NCBI RefSeq assembly: GCF_027923465.1
Contig: NZ_BRLB01000009.1
Location: forward strand, 1-64,000
From: Vallitalea longa
GTDB lineage: Bacteria > Bacillota > Clostridia > Lachnospirales > Vallitaleaceae
Length of the DNA: 64,000 bases
Direction of reading: 5' to 3'
Part shown: positions 24,996 through 34,127 of the stretch, one piece after another
Position numbering within the stretch: position 1 is the first letter of the stretch
How the letters are laid out: every line of letters begins with the position of its first letter
The notes under the pieces: model-generated
The model's input: the letters and a program-made list of their open reading frames with translations, nothing else
The model's database searches: none
What the model was told of the DNA's origin: nothing
Program-made: the position numbers and the translations under genes

Positions 24996-26907
24996 TAAAA
25001 CGTTGATTAGAAATAATTTTAAGATATATGGGTGGTTTGGCATTGTATATACGTTGGTTTGGCTGATGATAATGCCTTTAGCTTATTTACAGAATTCACA
25101 AAGAGCTAATAGCGCTTATTGGTATATGGACGAGGTTATGTCATACGATTATTTTATTAGTAATACTATATTAATCTGTATTCCTATTTTATTGGCAGTA
25201 TTTTTATTTAGGTATCTACATGTTGAAAAATCATATACCATTATACATAGTTATCCATATACGAGAGTGCAGATATTTAATAGTTACATTGTAGTAGGAT
25301 TAGTAATTCTTGTAGCACCATTATTGATTAACACATTTATAATGATTATTATCAATGGGGTAACAGGTTATTCTGTTGATTCTATTGAAGATATTCAATA
25401 TATTTATTGGTTTTTAAAGACTTCATTGATATCAATAACTTTATTTATAATTAGTAGTTTCATTGGTGTTGTAGTTGGTGGGTCCATTTGGCAATTGATA
25501 TTATCCTATATATTCTGCATTTTACCAATAGGATTAAATATGATGATAATACATTTTCTGAATATTATTATTTATGGATTTCCTCAAAACTATTATTATA
25601 ATATGAACTATTTTTGCCCTCTAGTAATTGGTGATGCATATCATGACTATAGATATAATGTTGCGAATTTAATATATGTTATAGTTTTCTACATTTTTGG
25701 TTTGTATCTATATAAAAAAAGGAACTTAGAAAATAGTTCGAATTTAATATGTTTCAACATACTAAAAATCATATTCAAATATGGAGTTACTTTTTGTTTT
25801 ATGCTTCTATCTGGAGTAGCATTAACTTACTGGACGGACGATAAGGAATCTTTAGTCTTATTCCTTGTAGGTTGCATAATAGGTGCTGTAATAGGATATT
25901 TCTTATCAGAGATGTTATTGCAAAAACAATTTAATGTATTTAAAAAAGTAAAGGGACTTATAGTATATAGTTTGATAATGACAATCATAGTGATAGGATT
26001 CAAAAATGATGTATTAGGTATTTCAACAAAGATTCCAGATTGTGAAGAAGTAGAAAAAATAGAATTTTATTGTGGGTATGGTCATAATTATTTTAATAAT
26101 AATCAAATGTATTTTAGATATAAAACTGATGAAATGATAGAATACATTATTAATCTTCATACAGAAATAGTTGATAAACGCCCAAATAATGGACAAAGTG
26201 TTAGAATAAGTTATTATCTGGAAAATGGTAAAAATTTGTCAAGAGTGTATAATATTGATGCAAAAGATTATGACTTTTGCTTTAAGCCTATATTTGAGTC
26301 CATAGAGTACAAACAAAATCACTATGGCTTACTTACAAGAGATGAAGAAGACATATACAATATCAACATTAATCCTAGTAATGTGAAAGAAAAAATAATT
26401 ATTAAGGACCAGCAACAGGTTCAAGAACTAATATCTATTACTAGACAACAAATTACGAATGAAACATATGAAGACATGAAAGAGAGTATTGATTTAGCCC
26501 ATATGGATTTTTATGGGGTTAATAGTGATGGTGAAAATATTGAATTAAGTGCTGAACTTAGAAATAATTATGCTGAGTTGATTTCTTGGTTAAAGGATAA
26601 GGGCTATTATGATGATATAGCAATTTTACCGCAAGATATAAGTAAAATGGCAATACCTATATCAGAATCATATAATTATGAAAGTGAAGAAGATATTTTT
26701 AATAATAAAGGGAAATATAATTATTTATTTATTGAAGATGAACAAGAAATAAAACAAGTATTAGACAGTGCTTTAAACGATAGTGAAAGGTATGATGATA
26801 CACAATATAAAATGGTTTATATGAAACTTAAGGTAAATGACTTATATGAGAATATATATGTTAATATATCAAAATTACCTAATAGTATACGACAAAAATT
26901 AAATTAA
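24970..26907 (+). CDS. ABC transporter permease with extracytoplasmic C-terminal region
   Basis: The 645-residue protein has many membrane helices in the first ~350 residues (for example ILICIPILLAVFLFRYLH and FIISSFIGVVVGGSIW) and a long hydrophilic region from about 360 onwards. I chose the ATG at 24970 because GGAAGGTG precedes it by six bases; it overlaps the ATPase gene by 26 bases. An in-frame ATG at 24949 lies deeper in the ATPase gene and has no site. YtrC/YtrD-type permeases are typically linked to bacitracin-like stress responses. Confidence 0.82.
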   Translation: MKLKTSFFSKTLIRNNFKIYGWFGIVYTLVWLMIMPLAYLQNSQRANSAYWYMDEVMSYDYFISNTILICIPILLAVFLFRYLHVEKSYTIIHSYPYTRVQIFNSYIVVGLVILVAPLLINTFIMIIINGVTGYSVDSIEDIQYIYWFLKTSLISITLFIISSFIGVVVGGSIWQLILSYIFCILPIGLNMMIIHFLNIIIYGFPQNYYYNMNYFCPLVIGDAYHDYRYNVANLIYVIVFYIFGLYLYKKRNLENSSNLICFNILKIIFKYGVTFCFMLLSGVALTYWTDDKESLVLFLVGCIIGAVIGYFLSEMLLQKQFNVFKKVKGLIVYSLIMTIIVIGFKNDVLGISTKIPDCEEVEKIEFYCGYGHNYFNNNQMYFRYKTDEMIEYIINLHTEIVDKRPNNGQSVRISYYLENGKNLSRVYNIDAKDYDFCFKPIFESIEYKQNHYGLLTRDEEDIYNININPSNVKEKIIIKDQQQVQELISITRQQITNETYEDMKESIDLAHMDFYGVNSDGENIELSAELRNNYAELISWLKDKGYYDDIAILPQDISKMAIPISESYNYESEEDIFNNKGKYNYLFIEDEQEIKQVLDSALNDSERYDDTQYKMVYMKLKVNDLYENIYVNISKLPNSIRQKLN

Positions 26908-26923
26908 TAAATTATATTTAATT

Positions 26924-26966
26924 AAAGACTATAATGCTTTTTGTAAAAAAGTATTATAGTCTTTTT
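26924..26966 (+). terminator. Terminator of the GntR-ABC operon
   Basis: AAAGACTATAAT (26924-26935) pairs with ATTATAGTCTTT (26953-26964), continuing with TTTATA. Confidence 0.75.
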
Positions 26967-27181
26967 ATAAAAATATGAAAGTTTTATTTTCTATTTTGAA
27001 ATCATAAACTACTATTAATAGAAATCAAATTAAATTTATGCTTGAAAATAATTGACAAAATTCATCAAAAAATATAAACTATAAAAAGTAAAAACATATA
27101 TATAGTATATGCTTGTTACAACACAAATATATAATTATATATTTTTTAGGTACATAATAATTAAATCAAGAGGTAAAAAAT

Positions 27182-27667
27182 ATGAAGAGAAAGATAAACA
27201 TTATTGATGTAATTATAATTTTGATTGTTATTGCTGTAATTATAGGATGTTATTCCCACTTTAGCAAAGATAGTCAAAGTGACCAAGTTAACAATATTTT
27301 TAAAATAGGTAAGGAAAAAGTGACGTTTGTTCTGGAAGGAGATAATATTAGACCTGAACTAACCGATAAAATATCTATCAATGATAAGTTGATAGCTAAT
27401 GGTAATTATCAAGATGCTATAGTAACTAATGTTGAGGTATATGACCATGAAATTGTTGTCGCTGTTGATGGGAAGATCAAAGCTGTTAATGATCCAACTG
27501 TCAAAAGGGTAGTTGTAACTATAGAAGCTAATGTAAATAGGTATGGTCCATATATGGATATTGGAGGACAACTAATAAAGTCCAGTGTTAATTTTTGGTT
27601 CAGAACTGATAAGATGACAATGCTAAGTAAAGTTGTAGGTATTACAGAGATTAAGGTTGATAACTAA
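27182..27667 (+). CDS. DUF4330 family membrane-anchored protein
   Basis: The 161-residue protein has one N-terminal membrane helix (IIDVIIILIVIAVIIGCYSHF) followed by a beta-rich extracytoplasmic domain of the DUF4330 type (VTFVLEGDNIRPELTDKISINDKL, then YGPYMDIGGQLIKSSVNFWFRTD). The function of the family is unknown, but it is commonly found with exopolysaccharide genes. A second family member and a polymerase-like gene follow closely. Confidence 0.75.
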   Translation: MKRKINIIDVIIILIVIAVIIGCYSHFSKDSQSDQVNNIFKIGKEKVTFVLEGDNIRPELTDKISINDKLIANGNYQDAIVTNVEVYDHEIVVAVDGKIKAVNDPTVKRVVVTIEANVNRYGPYMDIGGQLIKSSVNFWFRTDKMTMLSKVVGITEIKVDN

Positions 27668-27688
27668 TTGATAGAGGAGTAGAAATAT

Positions 27689-28186
27689 ATGAAATTAGTG
27701 AATAAACAAGGTAAATTGTTTGGGAAGATACATTTGGTGGATTGTATTTTCATTGCATTAATAATTATCCTTTTAGTAAGTGTATTAAATAGATTTACTT
27801 TTAGTAAAGTTGATGTGATTACTAATAACAGTCAAAATATAATAGCAGAAATAACTGTTGAAACATATCCTTACAGGCAAGAGTATCTTAATTCTATAAG
27901 TGTTGGAGATAAAATAGCTGAAAGCAAGAAATATCTGGATGGCGAAATAAAACAAATAGATATTATTGATGATGATATAGCTTTAATAGATAATAACGGA
28001 GATACAGTAGTGGGGGCACATCCTTTCTTGAAAAAAGCAAAAGTGGACATAGAAATACAAGTGAAAGTTGATGGTAATAAAATAAAATTGGGAAATCAAG
28101 AGTTAGTAGCAGGAACTAATATATTCTTGACTACGGATAAAGCTTATCTATCAGCTATAGTGCTAGATATTAATTTAAATGAATAG
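27689..28186 (+). CDS. DUF4330 family membrane-anchored protein, second copy
   Basis: The 165-residue protein matches the previous gene in plan: GKIHLVDCIFIALIIILLVSV is the anchor, and IKLGNQELVAGTNIFLTTDKAYLSAIV corresponds to the final strands. GAGGAG precedes the ATG, 21 bases after the first copy. The two may form a heteromer outside the membrane, acting with the polymerase downstream; this is inference from order. Confidence 0.75.
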   Translation: MKLVNKQGKLFGKIHLVDCIFIALIIILLVSVLNRFTFSKVDVITNNSQNIIAEITVETYPYRQEYLNSISVGDKIAESKKYLDGEIKQIDIIDDDIALIDNNGDTVVGAHPFLKKAKVDIEIQVKVDGNKIKLGNQELVAGTNIFLTTDKAYLSAIVLDINLNE

Positions 28187-28246
28187 AATCTTGATATTAA
28201 GTTCATTACTTACATAGCTTAATTATTAGATAATGGAGTTAGACTT

Positions 28247-29737
28247 ATGGATATTATTAGAAAGAAAATATGTGATAGTTACATTTACAATTTGGTATTA
28301 AAAATAATATATATATGTTCTTTTAGTTATACGATGAAACCTTCTAAACAAAAATATAAGAAGTATGACATAAGTGACAGAAGGAGTAGAACGCTAAAAC
28401 CGTTATATAGAATATGTAGATTCTTAGATGCACAATGTTCCAAGATTAGGCAATATTGCAGGAAAAATGGAATTGTTAAGTCTATTAAAAAAATACATAT
28501 GAATATAACTACTTCAAGCGTTACAGGAAAAATAATAAAAGAATTCAATTTTGCGTATGTCTTAGCTTTATATTTATTTGTGGATACTTTATTAAGAAGT
28601 AGACTACCATCTGTAGCCAGTATATGGGACGAAGTTTTATTTATATTAATAATTATGTGGCTTATATGCAGAAGAGTGTTCTTTGACAAAAAATATAGGA
28701 ATTCTACTATAGATAATGGATTAATATTTTTTGCTATGGTCTATTTGATACTTGTATTTTTAAAATCACCAGAACTTAATATAGCAGTAGAAGGATATAG
28801 AGCAGTAGTACAACATATGTTATGGTTCTTTATAATGGTACAGTTATTAGATTCTAAGAAGGTGATCTATAGGACAATCTGGACTTTCATAATAGGTATT
28901 GGATTCATAGGTGTTCATGGGATATATCAATATATCACTAAAGTACCAATGTTAGGAGATTGGGTAGATAGTGGAGAAACGATTACAACTAGGGTTTATT
29001 CAATTACAAGAAGCCCTAATGCACTTGGAAGTTTATTAGTTCTTTTTATACCCATAGCTTTTGCAATGATTTTTGCTGCTGATGACATAATTAAAAAAAT
29101 AATAGCAGCGTTATCTTTTCTAGCAATGAGTTTAAGTATTCTCTTTACATTTTCAAGAGGGGCTTGGTTAGGAGTTTTCATAGCTATATTGATCTTTTTC
29201 ATGTTCATGAATAGAAGATTGATTATTCCCATAGTAACAGTAATAACGATATTGATAATGAATATTGATTCCCTATGGAATAGAGTAAGGTATTTATTTA
29301 CTGCAGAATATACTATGAAATCAAGAAATGGAGGCAGACTTTATCGATATTATATGGGTATACAGAGATGGTCGGAATCCAAACTTATAGGTGTTGGAGT
29401 TGGGAGATTTGGAGGAGCTGTTGCTACTAATCATAATTTGACACCTTTTTATATGGATAGTTTCTATCTAAAAACTTTGGCGGAAGCAGGTATAATAGGA
29501 CTTGGATCATTTATTATTTTGCTTATATCGACCATGTACAAGTTATTGAGGTATATATTCGGAGTGAAAATCAAAAAAGATAGAGTGATTATGTTTGGGA
29601 TTTTCTCAGGATTATGTGGTGTATTAATTCAAAATATCGTAGAAAATATTTTTGAAGTGCCATTTATGGTGGTATATTTTTGGTCATTAGTAGCAATTAT
29701 TGTATCCCTATCAAAGATAAATATTGAAAAAGAATAA
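28247..29737 (+). CDS. O-antigen ligase / polysaccharide polymerase-like membrane protein (Wzy_C)
   Basis: The 496-residue protein has a positively charged, soluble-looking first ~100 residues and then about ten membrane helices. The signature stretch is SRGAWLGVFIAILIFF, and a large outside loop holds SRNGGRLYRYYMGIQRW and GVGVGRFGGAVATNHN, typical of the Wzy_C/O-antigen ligase family. It should polymerise or ligate a lipid-linked glycan on the outer face of the membrane. No glycosyltransferases lie nearby, so it serves a pathway encoded elsewhere. Confidence 0.82.
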   Translation: MDIIRKKICDSYIYNLVLKIIYICSFSYTMKPSKQKYKKYDISDRRSRTLKPLYRICRFLDAQCSKIRQYCRKNGIVKSIKKIHMNITTSSVTGKIIKEFNFAYVLALYLFVDTLLRSRLPSVASIWDEVLFILIIMWLICRRVFFDKKYRNSTIDNGLIFFAMVYLILVFLKSPELNIAVEGYRAVVQHMLWFFIMVQLLDSKKVIYRTIWTFIIGIGFIGVHGIYQYITKVPMLGDWVDSGETITTRVYSITRSPNALGSLLVLFIPIAFAMIFAADDIIKKIIAALSFLAMSLSILFTFSRGAWLGVFIAILIFFMFMNRRLIIPIVTVITILIMNIDSLWNRVRYLFTAEYTMKSRNGGRLYRYYMGIQRWSESKLIGVGVGRFGGAVATNHNLTPFYMDSFYLKTLAEAGIIGLGSFIILLISTMYKLLRYIFGVKIKKDRVIMFGIFSGLCGVLIQNIVENIFEVPFMVVYFWSLVAIIVSLSKINIEKE

Positions 29738-29754
29738 GTTATTCATAATAAAAT

Positions 29755-29796
29755 ACAGAACAGGGAATGAAAACATTTCTTGTTCTGTAATATTTT
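29755..29796. terminator. Bidirectional terminator
   Basis: ACAGAACAGG (29755-29764) pairs with CTTGTTCTGT (29779-29788), with one G-U pair, followed by AATATTTT. It lies between convergent genes. Confidence 0.6.
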
Positions 29797-29837
29797 AATT
29801 ATACAAGTCGTGAATATACCATTAGCTTAAAGGCTAT

Positions 29838-30929
29838 TTACAATATTTCCTCTATATGGATATCATTTTCTTGTTCTAGGTCAATCATATTGTTATCCAC
29901 TTGAACTATAGGTCTAGAAGGTGCTTTTTTGTGGATGAATTTGATTTCACATTCTTCACCTGTAGATAACCTTGCAATGCTTCCTATATAATTATGAGCA
30001 ATATGTTCTAGAAAAATATACATATATTCGGTATCAAGAATACCGTAACACTCTTCTTCAAATATTTTAATAACCTTGAATGGAGAATAGCGATGATGAT
30101 AAGTACGTTCTGATGTCATAGCATCATATATATCTACTATGGAAACTATTTTTGCATAAGGGTGTATTTTATCCCAGCTTAGTCCAAAAGGATAACCTGT
30201 GCCATCCATTTTTTCATGATGAAGCAGAATAGCCTGCTTGATTCCTTCATCAAAATCACGATCTTTAATCATGTCATAGCCAATTTTTGGATGCTTCTTA
30301 ATAATTTCAAATTCTTCTTTTGTTAATTTACCAGGTTTATTAAGTATGTTTGGATTTATTTTCATTTTGCCGATATCATGTAGTAATCCAGCTACAGTTA
30401 AAGCTTCTATTTGTGAATTTGTAAAATGTAGCCATCGTGCGAATATATTGCATAGCATGGATACATTAAGACAATGAGTATATGTAGTATCATCAGAAGT
30501 TTTTAGATGGCATAGATGATTGAATAAATCACTCTGAGTTCCAAGATCACTAACCAAATTGGAACTGATGGAGAATAAATCAGTAATTTTTACACTTCTA
30601 CCATCACTAATTTCGTTCAAACTATCTTTAACCTTATTTTCTTGTACTTTATAATCTTCATTGAATTTTATAAAATTTCTTCTGGTTTTAATCTGCTGTG
30701 GAGTAAGTTCCCGTTTTATTGGAGCTTTTGTATAAGTAGGATCATCAATAAAATCTTTGATGTATACAGACCTAATATTATATAAAGAGAGCTTTAGAAT
30801 ATGTCTATCAGTTATTACTGTGTTTTTTGGAAATAATAGTAATCCGTTAGAATATATAACATCCTCAGCTAAAACCATTCCTTCTGCAATATCTACTGTA
30901 TTAATATGTTTTACAGTATACTTTGCCAT
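29838..30929 (-). CDS. HD-GYP domain cyclic-di-GMP phosphodiesterase
   Basis: The 363-residue protein has an N-terminal beta-rich region (MAKYTVKHINTVDIAEGMVL, a common lead-in for these proteins) and an HD-GYP domain with all hallmarks: HDIGKMKINPNIL, KKHPKIGYDMI and HHEKMDGTGYPFGL. It should hydrolyse cyclic di-GMP. I chose the ATG at 30929, six bases after GGGGGTGAG; the longer frame starting at 30989 has no ribosome site. Confidence 0.9.
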   Translation of the reverse strand: MAKYTVKHINTVDIAEGMVLAEDVIYSNGLLLFPKNTVITDRHILKLSLYNIRSVYIKDFIDDPTYTKAPIKRELTPQQIKTRRNFIKFNEDYKVQENKVKDSLNEISDGRSVKITDLFSISSNLVSDLGTQSDLFNHLCHLKTSDDTTYTHCLNVSMLCNIFARWLHFTNSQIEALTVAGLLHDIGKMKINPNILNKPGKLTKEEFEIIKKHPKIGYDMIKDRDFDEGIKQAILLHHEKMDGTGYPFGLSWDKIHPYAKIVSIVDIYDAMTSERTYHHRYSPFKVIKIFEEECYGILDTEYMYIFLEHIAHNYIGSIARLSTGEECEIKFIHKKAPSRPIVQVDNNMIDLEQENDIHIEEIL

Positions 30930-31164
30930 AATCTCACCCCCAAATATATTATTTAAGTACATTATACCAAATATATATAAGTTTTCCAATAAATATAATC
31001 AGCAATAGAGGAATATTTCTATTATGTATCAAAATATATACATAGAATTATTTATTATAATTGCACATATTGGACTATTTTGGTAGAATTAATCTAATGA
31101 TAAGCTTATAGAAAATCTTATATAGATAATAATAACTATAAACAATCCAAAATAGAGAGAAGAG

Positions 31165-32790
31165 ATGTTAATGGATAAAATATATATTTTCGGTCATAAA
31201 AATCCAGATACGGATTCAATATGTTCTACAATAGCATATTACAATCTAAAAAAACAATTAGGATATAATAATTATATTCCAGCGAGATTAGGAAAAATCA
31301 ATAAAGAAACTAGATTTGCACTTGACTATTTCAAAGTGGAAGAACCTATATTATTAAAGGGGCTTAATCCACAAGTATCGGATTTGAATCTTCCTAAAAC
31401 GGTTGTTGCATCTGAGACAGACACAGTCAAAAAAACCTTAGAAAAAATTATTAGTAAAACAGGACGTTCTATACCAGTAGTGGATGAAAACGAGAGATTA
31501 ATAGGTATAGTATCCATCTCAGACATTGTACCTCCATTTTTAGAGATGACCAGTAAATCGGTTCTTAAAGATTTGAACACCCCATTTATCAATATAATGA
31601 AAGAGTTAGATGCTAATATACTAATCGGTAAATATCCATATGAGAATATTAAGGGAAATGTTTACTTATCTACAGATCTGACAGGTGATATTACATTAGA
31701 ACAAAGCGATATTATTATTGCAGATATGAATACGGATATAATAAATGAAAATGTAATTAATAATTCCTGCATAATACTATGTAATTGTGATAACATAGAT
31801 GAAATCAAAGTAGATTCTTCCTTTCAAGGGGTTATTCTTACCACACATTACAGTGTCTATGAAATAGTTAAATTAATAAGTTACAGTGTACCTATTAGAA
31901 CTATGGTAAAAAAAGAGGCTCTTGAATATTTCGTAACTTATGAAACTATTGATGATGTTAAAAACAATATGTTGACTTCTAAACATATGCGATTCCCTGT
32001 TGTTGATGAATTAGGTTATATAAAGGGTATGATATCTAGAAGTAATCTTATAGATATAAATAGAAAAAAAGCAATTTTAATGGATCATAATGAAAAAAAC
32101 CAATCTATAGAAGGTATAGAACAAACAGAAATCATGGAAGTTATAGACCATCATAGAGTCGCTAATGTTCAGACAATGTCACCATTATACTTTAGAACTG
32201 AACCATTAGGGAGTACATGCACAATAGTGACTAAGATGTATGAAGAAAATAATATTCCTATCAGTAAGCAGATGGCAGGGATAATGTTAAGTGCAATCAT
32301 ATCGGATACGTTACTTTTTAAATCTCCAACATGCACAAGTGAGGATAAAAGAGTAGCAGAAAAATTAAGTGAAATAGTTGGCGTAGATACCAATAAATAT
32401 GGTATGAAACTTATAACTGCTGGTTCTTCATTAAGTGAAGAAACTCCAGAAAACATTATAAAAACTGATATGAAGAAGTTTATGTTCGGTAAGTATAAAG
32501 TAATGATATCACAGATAAATACAGGAGATTTTGCAGGTTTTTATTCTATATTTAAGGATATATCTAGTGAAATGAATAGAATTTGTGAATTAGATAATAT
32601 TGATTTAGCAGTATTATTGATAACAGATATTGTTGTTGGAGGAACAGAAACACTTGCTGTTGGAAAAGAAAGGTGGATTGCAGAAAATGCTTTTAATATG
32701 AATAAAGATGACGTAAGTATTTTCCTACCTAACGTTTTTTCAAGAAAAAAACAAATAGTACCTATGCTTATGAATGCAGCGAAATTATAA
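31165..32790 (+). CDS. ppaC: Manganese-dependent inorganic pyrophosphatase with CBS and DRTGG domains
   Basis: The 541-residue enzyme has the DHH-family motif GHKNPDTDS near the start, then a regulatory insert: CBS at about 70-130 and 245-305 around a DRTGG-type domain. The core then resumes with VIDHHRV, the DHH motif, and a DHHA2 C-terminus. This is the layout of nucleotide-regulated family II pyrophosphatases, which split pyrophosphate and are inhibited or activated by adenine nucleotides and diadenosine polyphosphates. The ATG at 31171 is an alternative start. Confidence 0.9.
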   Translation: MLMDKIYIFGHKNPDTDSICSTIAYYNLKKQLGYNNYIPARLGKINKETRFALDYFKVEEPILLKGLNPQVSDLNLPKTVVASETDTVKKTLEKIISKTGRSIPVVDENERLIGIVSISDIVPPFLEMTSKSVLKDLNTPFINIMKELDANILIGKYPYENIKGNVYLSTDLTGDITLEQSDIIIADMNTDIINENVINNSCIILCNCDNIDEIKVDSSFQGVILTTHYSVYEIVKLISYSVPIRTMVKKEALEYFVTYETIDDVKNNMLTSKHMRFPVVDELGYIKGMISRSNLIDINRKKAILMDHNEKNQSIEGIEQTEIMEVIDHHRVANVQTMSPLYFRTEPLGSTCTIVTKMYEENNIPISKQMAGIMLSAIISDTLLFKSPTCTSEDKRVAEKLSEIVGVDTNKYGMKLITAGSSLSEETPENIIKTDMKKFMFGKYKVMISQINTGDFAGFYSIFKDISSEMNRICELDNIDLAVLLITDIVVGGTETLAVGKERWIAENAFNMNKDDVSIFLPNVFSRKKQIVPMLMNAAKL

Positions 32791-32857
32791 ATTGAAAATA
32801 TAAAAAATACAAAAGAGAAAAATAGTATAATTACTAAATATACATGTGAGGAATATT

Positions 32858-34084
32858 ATGGAAATTAATCTAAATAAACTTTTACTTTCACTATCGTACA
32901 CACTAGACTTTATTGAGATGGATGTATTGGGAGTTACATCCAACCACTCAAAAAGGGTGGCATATATAGCTAATATTCTAGCTAAGCAACTCAATATGAA
33001 TGACGAGGAAAGATTTGATCTGGTAGCATGTTGTATCCTTCATGATAATGGAGTAACAGAATATATGTTAAAAGAGGCTATAAAAACGAATAGTAGCAAA
33101 AGAAAACTTGTATTAGAGAATTTTAAGGAACATTGTATAATAAGTGAAGAGAATTTAAAAGAGTATCCTTTTTTAACAGATGTAACTAATGTAATTAAAT
33201 ATCATCATGAAACTTATAATGGCAAAGGATTTTTCAAAAAACAAAAAAATGAGATACCTTTAATGTCTAGTCTGATTTTCTTTGGAGACCACTTAGATAA
33301 TGTTTTTAATTTGAAAGATACCAATTATAATAAAATAGAAAATATTGATAAATATGTAAGAGGTCATTCGGGTAAACTCTTCTCACCTGAGATAGTTGAT
33401 TCGTATTTTAATGTAAGTAGTAAACCATGCTTTTGGTTAGACCTAAAAGACGAGTTTATTTCTGATGCGATAAGAAGGAATATACCTAATATCAAGATGA
33501 AAAAATCATGGAAACAAATAGAAAAAATAACTAAAATATTTTCTTTGATAATTGATAAAAAATCGACGTTTACATTAAGGCATTCTCAAGGATTGGCCGA
33601 TAAAATTGAGACAATGGGTAAGTATTATGATAAAGATGAAATAGAAATATTAAAATTGAAAATAGCAGCTAATCTACATGATTTAGGTAAATTAGCTGTA
33701 AGTAATGATATTATTGATAAACAATCTAAATTAAATGAAAAAGAGGTATATTTAGTTAAGCAGCATACATACTACAGTAGAATAAGTTTATCCAATTTAG
33801 TTGGATTTGAAGATATAACAGAATGGGCTTGCAATCACCATGAAAAATTAGACGGTAGTGGATATCCTTTTGGATTAAAAGCTGAAGATTTAGATTTTAA
33901 TTCTAGACTCATGACATGTTTAGACATATATCAGGCTTTAATGGAAGAAAGACCTTATAGAAAAGGACTTTCACATGGACAAAGTATGGAAATATTGAAA
34001 GATATGGCTAACCAAGGATTGATTGATAATAAGATCGTTGAGGATATTGATATTGTTCATTGCAATGATTCTTTAACATTGTGA
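32858..34084 (+). CDS. Tandem HD-domain protein, second domain HD-GYP
   Basis: The 408-residue protein has two HD domains. The first (about 25-190) keeps HSKRVAYIANILAK and CCILHDNG but reads HHETYNGKGFF where HD-GYP proteins have HHExxDGxGYP. The second (about 235-395) is complete: LHDLGKLAV, KQHTYYSRISL, HHEKLDGSGYPFGL. The first is probably regulatory. I chose the ATG at 32858 after GTGAGG; a GTG at 32846 is inside that site. The related HD-GYP protein at 29838 lies one gene away on the other strand. Confidence 0.85.
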   Translation: MEINLNKLLLSLSYTLDFIEMDVLGVTSNHSKRVAYIANILAKQLNMNDEERFDLVACCILHDNGVTEYMLKEAIKTNSSKRKLVLENFKEHCIISEENLKEYPFLTDVTNVIKYHHETYNGKGFFKKQKNEIPLMSSLIFFGDHLDNVFNLKDTNYNKIENIDKYVRGHSGKLFSPEIVDSYFNVSSKPCFWLDLKDEFISDAIRRNIPNIKMKKSWKQIEKITKIFSLIIDKKSTFTLRHSQGLADKIETMGKYYDKDEIEILKLKIAANLHDLGKLAVSNDIIDKQSKLNEKEVYLVKQHTYYSRISLSNLVGFEDITEWACNHHEKLDGSGYPFGLKAEDLDFNSRLMTCLDIYQALMEERPYRKGLSHGQSMEILKDMANQGLIDNKIVEDIDIVHCNDSLTL

Positions 34085-34127
34085 TGTGATATAGCCAAAA
34101 TATGAAAATATAGATTGGAGGATAGTT

